Shown: positions 32,789 through 40,459 of the stretch, in pieces
Numbering within the stretch: the first letter of the stretch is position 1
How the letters are laid out: the number at the start of each line of letters is the position of its first letter
Source of the DNA: Betaproteobacteria bacterium
GTDB taxonomy: Bacteria > Pseudomonadota > Gammaproteobacteria > Burkholderiales > SG8-39
Assembly: GCA_011391185.1 (NCBI GenBank)
Contig: JAABRB010000002.1
Coordinates: forward strand, 1 to 40,459
Length of the DNA stretch: 40,459 bases
Direction of reading: 5' to 3'
The notes under the pieces: generated by a model
Seen by the model: the letters and a program-made list of their open reading frames with translations, nothing else
The model's database searches: none
Told to the model about the DNA's origin: nothing
Program-made: the position numbers and the translations under genes

Positions 32789-35700
32789 ACGCACCTCCGC
32801 CTCGTGGCCGGCTGTTCCGGAAGTACGTCGTCGTCCTGCTCGTGCTTATCGGCGGCGTGCTGACCGCGAGCAGCCTCGTCGAGCTCTACTTCGCTTACCA
32901 GGAAACCCAGGCGGCGCTGATTCGGCTCGCGCGTGAAAAGGCGCAGGCAGCCGCGCAACGCATCGAGCGATTCGTGCTGGAGATCGAAAGCGGGGTGCGG
33001 GCCACGACTCACGCCGACGCCGACGACCCGGCCGTGGCGCCGCCCGGAAGTCTCGGCATCGGCTATCGCCAGGCGCTCGCCAGTGCCCTGGCCGAGCAGC
33101 GCGAACTCGCCTATCTCCGATTGCTGCGAACCGAGCGGGCGATAACGGAGATCAGGCACCTCGATGTTGGCGGCAAGGAGCAGCTTCGGGTGGCGCGCGT
33201 GGGGCTCGACGCGGTCGGTAGCGGGGAGGACTTCTCCAGTTCACCGGCGTTCACGGCCGCACGGGAGGGCAAGACCTATTTCAGCCCGGTGTACCTGCGA
33301 AACGGGGCCGAACCCTACATGACCATTGCCGTACCCTCGGGCGAATACGCGGTCGAAGTGACGATGGCCGAATTGAACCTGCGCGCGGTCTGGGACGTGA
33401 TTTCGCGCATCCGGGTCGGCCAAGCCGGTTACGCGTACGTCGTCGACTCGGTGGGGCGCCTCGTGGCCGCACCCGACGCGACGCTGGTCGGGGAGCGTCG
33501 CGACCTTTCGTCGTTGCCGCAAGTGCGAGCTGCCCTCGCCAGCCGCGCAGTATCGCAATCGGTAGCGCCGACGCAAGGTCCCGCCACGATCGGCGCGGGG
33601 CTGACTGGCGGAGAGGTCCTGACCGCGTACGCCCCGATCGAGCCGTTGGGGTGGGTGGTATTCACCCAGCAGCCTCTGGACGAGGCGTTCGCCCCGCTTC
33701 AGGCGACGATCGTTCGCAGCATGGCCATCCTCGCGCTGGGGCTCCTCGCGTCGATCCTGGCGAGCGTGCTCCTCGCGCGCCAGTTGGTCGCGCCGATCCG
33801 GCGACTCCGCGAGGGCGCGGCGCGCATCGGAGCTGGCGACCTCGCGCACCGCATCGAGCTTCGGACCGGGGACGAGATCCAGGCGCTCGGCGAGGAGTTC
33901 AACCGGTCGGCGGCGCAGCTCCAGGAGTCCTACCTGCGTCTCGAGGACAAGGTTGAAGCCCGTACCCGCGAGCTTGCCGAGGCGAACCGGGATCTCACCG
34001 AAACCGTGGCGCAGCAGACTGCGGCGGGCGAGATCCTGCGTCTGATCTCCAACTCGCGCACCGATGCACAGCCGGTGTTCGAGCTGATCGCACGCCACGT
34101 GACCCGATTGTGCGGCGCGACGTTCTCGGTCGTATACCGGTTCGACGGCGAACTCATCCATATCGTGGCGCACGACAATCTCACTCCTGAGGCGCGCGAG
34201 GAACTTCGCCGGAGCTACCCGTTGCCGCCGAGCAACGAAAGCCTCGTGGCGCGCGGGATTCTCGCGCGGTCGGTGGTTCATGTCTGCGATGTCCACGCGG
34301 AACCCGAGGTTCCGGAGACGTCGGCGCGCATCGCCCGGGTGCTCGGATTCCGAGCGATCCTGTCCGTCCCCATGCAACGAGGCTCGGAGCCGTTGGGCGC
34401 GATCGCCGTGCTGCGCGACGCGGCGGGATCATTCTCGGCCAAGCAAGTCGAACTCCTCGAGGTATTCGCGGAGAAAGCCGCCATCGCGCTCGAGAACGCG
34501 CGAACGTTCCAGGAGCTCGAGCTGCGGTCGAAAGCGCTCCAGCGCTCGGTCGGCGAGTTGCAGGCGCTCGGCGAAGTGAGTCGGGCGGTGAGCTCGACGC
34601 TCGACCTGCAGACCGTGCTTTCCACGATCGTGACCCACGCGGTGCAGATGTCGAACGGCGATGCCGGAACGATCTACACATTCGACGAGGCGACCGGGGT
34701 GTTCGTGCCGCGCGCGAATTACGGGCTCGGGGAGGATCACATCCAGGCATTGCGCGGTGCGCGCATTGGCGCCTCGGACACCGTGGTCGGGCAGGCCGCC
34801 TCGAGACGGTGCGCGGTGCAGATCCCTGATATCGAGGCCGAACCGATCGCCGCCAACGTGATGGCGCTGCTCAGGCAGGCCGGTTTTCGGTCGCTGCTCG
34901 CGATTCCGCTGCTATATGGCGAGCAGGCGGTCGGCGCGCTCGTGGTGCGGCGGTTTGCCGCCGGCAAGTTTCCCCCGTCGGTGGTCGGGCTCCTCGAGGC
35001 TTTTGCCGCTCAATCCGTGCTGGCGGTGCGCAATGCGGGGTTCTTCGACGAGATCCAGCGCCAGAAGCAGTTTTTCGAAGCGCTGGTCGAAACCTCGCCG
35101 GTGGCGATTGCGACGATCGACCGCGGCGGGCACATCATGTCGTGGAACCCGGCGGCGGAGCGACTCTACGGATGGACCGGAGTCGAGGCGATGGGGCGGA
35201 ACCTCGACGACCTGGTCGCCGCCGGTTCGGCCGAGGTACGCGCCGAAGCTGAGGAGTACTCGCGGAAAGTGCTTTCGGGCGGCCGGGTCGAAGCGGTAAC
35301 GCGTCGAACCCGCAAGGACGGCAGTCTCATGGATGTCGAGTTCGCCGCGGTACCGGTGATCGTGGACGGAAACGAGGTTGGCGTCGTCGCCATCTATCAC
35401 GACATCACCGAACTGTTGCAGGCACGGCGCGAAGCCGAGGCCGCGAGCCAGGCCAAAAGCGCATTTCTCGCGACGATGAGCCATGAGTTGCGCACGCCAT
35501 TGAACGCCATCATCGGATTGTCGGAGATGCTCGGCCAGCACACGCAGCGGTTCGGCACCGAGAAGGCGGCGGAGCCGCTCGGGCGCATCCTGCGGGCCGG
35601 TCGGCATCTGCTCAATCTCATCAACGATCTGCTCGATCTCTCGAAGATCGAGGCCGGAAAGCTGGAGCTCGTCCCGGAGGAATTCGAGGTCAAGCTGCTG

Positions 35701-36960
35701 GTGGACGAGGTTGCGGGGACGGCACGCCCCCTGGCCGAGAAGAACCGGAATGCGCTCAAGGCGGCGTGTGCACCGGGGCTCATTCCCCTGCGCGCCGATC
35801 GCAATCGGCTGGTGCAGATCCTTCTCAATCTGCTCTCCAATGCGTGCAAATTCACGCAGGATGGCAGCGTGACGCTCTCGGTGACCATGCAAAGCGGCTC
35901 GGACGGGACGTGGATGGACTTCGTCGTGACGGACTCCGGGATCGGAATCACCGAGGCGCAGATCACGCGGCTCTTCAAGGATTTCACGCAGGCCGACGCG
36001 ACGACCCAGCAGAAGTTCGGCGGCACCGGCCTAGGGCTCGCGATCAGCCGACGACTCTGCCGCATGATGGGTGGAGATCTCACGGTCGCGAGCGAACCGG
36101 GAAAAGGCTCCGCCTTCACGGCGCGGCTTCCGGTGGATGTCGCGACCGCACCGGCTGAGGCGGAGATCGCGACGAGCGCTCCCGGCGGTGCCGCAGCGCC
36201 CGGTGCAGAAAGCCGGTCCGACGTTGTGCTGGTCATCGACGATGACCGGACTGCGCGGGAGCTGATCACGAGCTATCTCGAGGAGCAGCATATCCCCGTC
36301 GTGACGGCAGCGGGCGGCATCGAAGGATTGCGCCGGGCGCGCGAGCTTCGCCCGGCCGCAATCACTCTCGACGTGCTGATGTCGGATTTGAGCGGCTGGG
36401 ACGTCCTCGCCGCGCTGAAAAGCGACCCCGAACTCGCTTCCGTTCCGGTGATCGTGACTACCATCGTCGACGAGCCGAACAAGGGCATGGCGCTGGGCGC
36501 GGTCGATTACATCACGAAACCGGTCGATCGCGAGCGCCTGCTGCGGAGCCTCGCGCGCTACCTGACGCCGGGACGCATGACGCGCGTTCTGCTCGTCGAG
36601 GACGATCCCGCACAGCGCGAGATCATGCGCACCGCGCTCGAGGCTGCGGGCTATGCAGTCGACGAGGCCGAGGACGGCCAGGCGGGGCTCGCGCGGCTGC
36701 GCGCGAAGATTCCAAACGTTATCGTGCTCGATCTAATGATGCCGCGCATGGACGGGTTCGAATTTGCCGCCGCGCTCCAGGGGCAGCCGAACTGGCGGCG
36801 GCTTCCGGTGATCGTCGTCACCGCCATGGATCTGACGGCGGAGGATCGCACTCGCCTGCAGGCGAGTGCGACGAAGATCCTGCAAAAGCAGGAGTTCGAT
36901 CCGTCCGGCCTCATCGATCAATTGCGAGCGTCGATCGCCGCCGCACGCGCGGCGGCGTAG
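32785..36960 (+). CDS. hybrid sensor histidine kinase: Cache-HAMP-GAF-GAF-PAS-HisKA-HATPase-REC-REC
   Basis: A 1391-residue membrane receptor. Membrane helices at about 13-38 and 309-331 enclose a periplasmic double-Cache-like domain. HAMP (about 330-382) and a coiled coil follow. Two GAF domains come next (about 419-577 and 595-752), then a PAS domain (763-885; [20 protein letters not shown]). The kinase core has His900 in [11 protein letters not shown], the N-box LLSNACKFT, and DSGIGI and [10 protein letters not shown]. Two receivers end the chain, with Asp1196 ([10 protein letters not shown]) and Asp1316 ([10 protein letters not shown]). It overlaps the binding-protein gene by 4 bases and is followed after 11 bp by a lone receiver gene. 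The signal is probably a small ligand, direct or through the binding proteins. Confidence 0.95.
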   Translation: MNAPPPRGRLFRKYVVVLLVLIGGVLTASSLVELYFAYQETQAALIRLAREKAQAAAQRIERFVLEIESGVRATTHADADDPAVAPPGSLGIGYRQALASALAEQRELAYLRLLRTERAITEIRHLDVGGKEQLRVARVGLDAVGSGEDFSSSPAFTAAREGKTYFSPVYLRNGAEPYMTIAVPSGEYAVEVTMAELNLRAVWDVISRIRVGQAGYAYVVDSVGRLVAAPDATLVGERRDLSSLPQVRAALASRAVSQSVAPTQGPATIGAGLTGGEVLTAYAPIEPLGWVVFTQQPLDEAFAPLQATIVRSMAILALGLLASILASVLLARQLVAPIRRLREGAARIGAGDLAHRIELRTGDEIQALGEEFNRSAAQLQESYLRLEDKVEARTRELAEANRDLTETVAQQTAAGEILRLISNSRTDAQPVFELIARHVTRLCGATFSVVYRFDGELIHIVAHDNLTPEAREELRRSYPLPPSNESLVARGILARSVVHVCDVHAEPEVPETSARIARVLGFRAILSVPMQRGSEPLGAIAVLRDAAGSFSAKQVELLEVFAEKAAIALENARTFQELELRSKALQRSVGELQALGEVSRAVSSTLDLQTVLSTIVTHAVQMSNGDAGTIYTFDEATGVFVPRANYGLGEDHIQALRGARIGASDTVVGQAASRRCAVQIPDIEAEPIAANVMALLRQAGFRSLLAIPLLYGEQAVGALVVRRFAAGKFPPSVVGLLEAFAAQSVLAVRNAGFFDEIQRQKQFFEALVETSPVAIATIDRGGHIMSWNPAAERLYGWTGVEAMGRNLDDLVAAGSAEVRAEAEEYSRKVLSGGRVEAVTRRTRKDGSLMDVEFAAVPVIVDGNEVGVVAIYHDITELLQARREAEAASQAKSAFLATMSHELRTPLNAIIGLSEMLGQHTQRFGTEKAAEPLGRILRAGRHLLNLINDLLDLSKIEAGKLELVPEEFEVKLLVDEVAGTARPLAEKNRNALKAACAPGLIPLRADRNRLVQILLNLLSNACKFTQDGSVTLSVTMQSGSDGTWMDFVVTDSGIGITEAQITRLFKDFTQADATTQQKFGGTGLGLAISRRLCRMMGGDLTVASEPGKGSAFTARLPVDVATAPAEAEIATSAPGGAAAPGAESRSDVVLVIDDDRTARELITSYLEEQHIPVVTAAGGIEGLRRARELRPAAITLDVLMSDLSGWDVLAALKSDPELASVPVIVTTIVDEPNKGMALGAVDYITKPVDRERLLRSLARYLTPGRMTRVLLVEDDPAQREIMRTALEAAGYAVDEAEDGQAGLARLRAKIPNVIVLDLMMPRMDGFEFAAALQGQPNWRRLPVIVVTAMDLTAEDRTRLQASATKILQKQEFDPSGLIDQLRASIAAARAAA

Positions 36961-36971
36961 GAGAGAAAGTC

Positions 36972-37343
36972 GTGCCCAGAGTCCTTTATGTCGAGGATAA
37001 CGACGACAACGTCTTCATGCTCAAGATGCGGCTGGAACTGGAGGAAGGGTTTGAAGTGCTGGTCGCAGGGAACGGCGCCGAAGGCGTGGCCGCCGCGGCT
37101 GCCGAGCAGCCTGACCTCGTTCTGATGGACCTCAATCTGCCCGTGATCGACGGCTGGGAAGCCACCCGTCGCATCAAGACGAATGCACAGACGCGCGACA
37201 TTCCGATCATCGCGCTTACGGCGCATGCGATGGCCGGTGACCGCGAGAAAGCGCTGGCCGCCGGCTGCGACGATTTCGACACCAAGCCGATAGACCTGGA
37301 TCGGTTGCTCGCAAAGATTCGTGCCGTGCTCGGCGGACGGTAA
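36972..37343 (+). CDS. stand-alone CheY-like response regulator
   Basis: A 123-residue single receiver domain starting at a GTG, with GGAGAG 6-11 nt upstream. Acidic pocket VEDNDDN, phospho-acceptor Asp53 in LMDLNLPVIDGWE, Thr in IALTAHAM, and Lys in DTKPID. It has no output domain; it is of the type often paired with hybrid kinases (DivK/CheY-like). It is almost certainly cotranscribed with the hybrid kinase and receives phosphate from it or a downstream phosphotransfer protein. Confidence 0.94.
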   Translation: MPRVLYVEDNDDNVFMLKMRLELEEGFEVLVAGNGAEGVAAAAAEQPDLVLMDLNLPVIDGWEATRRIKTNAQTRDIPIIALTAHAMAGDREKALAAGCDDFDTKPIDLDRLLAKIRAVLGGR

Positions 37344-37396
37344 TGGAGGTATTCGCGGCGCGTTCGGAGCACGCTCCGCGAGGGCGGGACGGCGTT

Positions 37397-37410
37397 GCAG
37401 TTCGAACTGC
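37397..37410. terminator. perfect palindrome between convergent genes, possible bidirectional terminator
   Basis: GCAGTTCGAACTGC is its own reverse complement and is flanked by further partly pairing bases (GGGCG at 37382-37386, CGCCC at 37412-37416). It lies between the stops at 37343 and 37437. No U-run follows, so termination strength is doubtful. Confidence 0.35.
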
Positions 37411-37436
37411 TCGCCCGCGTGGCCAACCGCATCACG

Positions 37437-38093
37437 TCATTCGCCCGGTTTCGCAAGCACGTAATCGACGGTAAAGACGTCGAGAAAAATGTCCCGCCAG
37501 CCTGCGCTGATGAGTAGCTCTCGCAATGGCGCCCCCGCGTCCCCCGCGCCGATTGCGCATTCCACGAGAAGCAGGCAACGCTGCTCGCCCGGCCCGCCGC
37601 CATAGATCTTGCGCTCCGAGGTCTGGATGCCAGAGATCGCGCTGTCGATCTCGTACAGACGCGTGCGCGCGACGCCGGGCAGCGCGGCGACGCGCTCCAC
37701 GAGCGTCCTGTCGGGCGCCTCGGCGTTGAAGCGCACCGAGACCAGGCAGGGCGCAGCGAAAAGATCGCTTGCGCCGTGCGCGGCAATCCGCCGGTAGATG
37801 TTGCGCACCGGCTCCCGGAAGTGGGGCAGTGTCTCGCGCGTCCATGCCGTCGGGGTATTGAGCCGCGCGAGGTAGTCGGGGCTGCCGAGGACCGCCGGTT
37901 CACGCGTCTCGTACATCATGAGGAAGAAGTTGTTCGTCCCGTGACCGAGGTAGCGTTGCCCGGCGAGAAACCCGGGGATCGAGACACGCTCGGGCATGTG
38001 CTCGCTGTTGTGCCACTGGCGAAACCGGGCCAGGTAGTCCGTCTCGATCCGTGCCCAGAACGCCATCAGGCCGCTGCCGCCAATCATGCGCAT
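37437..38093 (-). CDS. uncharacterised protein, probably a dimeric alpha/beta-barrel (EthD/DUF4286-like)
   Basis: A 218-residue soluble protein. The N-terminal half has ARFRQWHNSEHMPERVSIPG followed by GQRYLGHG, a pattern of dimeric alpha/beta-barrel proteins related to EthD. A second similar half may start at CLVSVRFNAEAPDRTLVERV. The exact reaction is unknown. It starts 4 bp after the stop of the epimerase gene upstream on the same strand, so it is the second gene of that operon. An inner ATG at 38066 (MAFWARIE) is a possible start. Confidence 0.8.
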   Translation of the reverse strand: MRMIGGSGLMAFWARIETDYLARFRQWHNSEHMPERVSIPGFLAGQRYLGHGTNNFFLMMYETREPAVLGSPDYLARLNTPTAWTRETLPHFREPVRNIYRRIAAHGASDLFAAPCLVSVRFNAEAPDRTLVERVAALPGVARTRLYEIDSAISGIQTSERKIYGGGPGEQRCLLLVECAIGAGDAGAPLRELLISAGWRDIFLDVFTVDYVLAKPGE

Positions 38094-38097
38094 GCGC

Positions 38098-39138
38098 TCA
38101 GAATCGGCCGTCGCGCACTTCGAAGCGCGTCGGCTTTTCGTGGATCGGCATGCGACGCTTGACCCAGTCCGCAGTCCATTCGATCAGCTTGCCGAGCGGC
38201 ACGATCGGATAGCCGAAGAGCCGCTGCGCGGCGAGCGAATTGTTGTACCAGCCGTCGGGCGCCTCGGCGCCTTCGAAGACCGGCGCGACACCGAGGCGCC
38301 TGCCGAACTCCTGCGCCAGCATCCTCACGCTCGCGAGCTCGGGACCGCCGATGTTGAGCGGGCTTGTCGGCGTCGTGCAGTGGAGCAGTGAACGCAGGAT
38401 CTGCGAGCTCGAATCGCCCTGCCAGATGACGCTCGCGTGACCGGTACCGAGCGGCACGGGCTCGCGATTCATCACCCAGCGCGCGATATCGTGCAGCACA
38501 CCGTAGCGCATGTCGATCGCGTAGTTGAGCCGCATCAGCCGTCCCGGGGTGCGGTACTGATGGCTGTGGTAGCGGAACATGCGCTCGCGTCCGACGCACG
38601 AGTTGGCGTAGTCGCCGACCGGCTGCGGCTCGGTGCTTTCGTCCCAGCCGCCGCTCACCACGGGGCCGAAGGGATACACGCACAAGGTCGAGAACACGAC
38701 GATGCGCGAGGCGCGGTAGCGCTCGGCGACGAGCGCCGGAACCTTGACGTTCATTGCCCAGGCGAAGGACTGGTCCACTTCGGTACCGAATTTCTTGCCG
38801 GCCATGTAGACCACGTTTGGGGCATCGGGCGATTGCGCCAGCTGGTCGCGATCGAGCAGATCGCACGAGTGCGTTTCGACGCCGGCGGCCTCGAGCCGGC
38901 GCTTGACCTCTTTGTCGCTGAATCGCGCCACGCCAATCACGCGCTTCTTCGGCGCCGCGCGCTTGGCAAGCCGTGCGAGTGTCGGGCCGACCTTGCCGCC
39001 GACGCCGAGCACGATGAGGTCGCCGTCGAGTCGCGCCATGTCGTCCACGAGCGCCTGGCTCGGGCGCGAAAGCAGCTCCTCGAGGGCATCGACGTCCTCG
39101 ATGCGATCGGGCAGGTTCTCGAATGTCAATACGTCCAC
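38098..39138 (-). CDS. NAD-dependent epimerase/dehydratase (extended SDR) with an unusual active site
   Basis: A 346-residue Rossmann enzyme. The cofactor motif is VLGVGGKVGPT (GxGGxxG, 45-51). The segment PNVVYMAGKKFG takes the place of the NAG loop, and VVFSTLCVYPFG carries the catalytic-serine strand. The expected YxxxK is Tyr177-Ala-Asn-Ser-Cys181 (DYANSCVGRERM), so lysine is replaced by cysteine. I recall similar YAxSCxGRER sequences in relatives, so it may be a subfamily trait. The substrate is probably a nucleotide sugar or free sugar derivative. It starts at GTG 39138, with GGAGAAGAGG just upstream. Confidence 0.87.
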   Translation of the reverse strand: MDVLTFENLPDRIEDVDALEELLSRPSQALVDDMARLDGDLIVLGVGGKVGPTLARLAKRAAPKKRVIGVARFSDKEVKRRLEAAGVETHSCDLLDRDQLAQSPDAPNVVYMAGKKFGTEVDQSFAWAMNVKVPALVAERYRASRIVVFSTLCVYPFGPVVSGGWDESTEPQPVGDYANSCVGRERMFRYHSHQYRTPGRLMRLNYAIDMRYGVLHDIARWVMNREPVPLGTGHASVIWQGDSSSQILRSLLHCTTPTSPLNIGGPELASVRMLAQEFGRRLGVAPVFEGAEAPDGWYNNSLAAQRLFGYPIVPLGKLIEWTADWVKRRMPIHEKPTRFEVRDGRF

Positions 39139-39179
39139 GCCTCTTCTCCATAAGTCATCTAATCGACTGGGTCATCTGA

Positions 39180-40218
<1,039 letters not shown>

Positions 40219-40257
40219 GGTCGGTTCCGCCTGGACCGATCTGCGCGTCGCGCGATG

Positions 40258-40459
40258 TCACTCGAACAGTGCGCGCAGGGCGTCCTGGCTCGGCGCGCGC
40301 ACGACGCCGCGCTCGGTGATCAGGGCGGTCACGAGCGATGCGGGTGTCACGTCGAACGCCGGATTGAAGACCATGACGCCTTCCGGCGCCCAGCGCTCGC
40401 CCCGAAATCCCATCACCTCGGACGGATCACGCTCTTCGATCTGGATCCCGGAACCATCC
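40258..40459 (-). CDS. mtnA: S-methyl-5-thioribose-1-phosphate isomerase, C-terminal part (cut by window end)
   Basis: The last 66 or so codons of the gene are visible. The sequence GIQIEERDPSEVMGFRGERW, then APEGVMVFNPAFDVTPASLV, then TALITERGVVRAP is the C-terminus of MtnA, an eIF-2B-alpha-like isomerase. The enzyme converts methylthioribose 1-phosphate to methylthioribulose 1-phosphate in methionine salvage. The gene converges with the L,D-transpeptidase gene, with stops 39 bp apart. Confidence 0.88.
   Translation of the reverse strand, partial: DGSGIQIEERDPSEVMGFRGERWAPEGVMVFNPAFDVTPASLVTALITERGVVRAPSQDALRALFE

Overview
The window looks like chromosomal DNA of a high-GC betaproteobacterium, probably an uncultured Burkholderiales/Nitrosomonadales-type lineage. 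This is inferred from very GC-rich codon use, a TctCBA carboxylate transporter, many solute-binding proteins, and FNR/FixLJ-type regulators. No rRNA, complete tRNA or CRISPR array is present.

Region 1 (1-9100, mostly minus strand) holds the partial gene of a P-loop GTPase of the cyclic-2,3-diphosphoglycerate-synthetase family, two small conserved proteins, a decayed acyltransferase, an FtsH protease, a secreted M28 peptidase, a long-chain acyl-CoA synthetase, a methyltransferase with a cassette-like tail, and a DksA/TraR zinc-finger protein.

Region 2 (9100-18040) is a regulatory and stress cluster. It has an alpha/beta hydrolase, a PAS histidine kinase overlapping a FixJ-type regulator, a small protein paralogous to the one at 1569-1844, an FNR-type regulator without the N-terminal Fe-S cysteines, a hypothetical protein, an NSS-family sodium symporter, a PRPP synthetase and a COG2187 phosphotransferase-like protein. 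Five 14-bp palindromic FNR-like sites (around TTGAC-N4-GTCAA) lie in the gaps before genes of regions 1 and 2. I infer a FixL-FixJ-FixK-like cascade with local targets.

Region 3 (18079-about 23520) is a decayed genomic island. It opens with the 3' half of a tRNA-Ser cut at the anticodon loop. It then carries a Phd/ParE toxin-antitoxin pair, a gene fragment, an internally deleted IS91-type transposase ending in an oriIS-like sequence, an NHL-repeat pseudogene with an in-frame TGA, a HigBA pair, and an AbiE pair whose toxin gene is cut short.

Region 4 (23570-37343) is about transport and signalling. It contains a tctCBA operon, then a partner-switching module (RsbU-like phosphatase, RsbW-like kinase, RsbV-like STAS protein) beside an NCS2 permease whose C-terminus looks like a degenerate RsbW ATPase domain. 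Next come an orphan TRAP-type binding protein, an ABC-type binding protein overlapping a 1391-residue hybrid histidine kinase, and a stand-alone receiver.

Region 5 (37437-40459) has a two-gene minus-strand operon (barrel-like protein and NAD-dependent epimerase), tadA overlapping a leaderless L,D-transpeptidase-fold protein, and the 3' end of mtnA.
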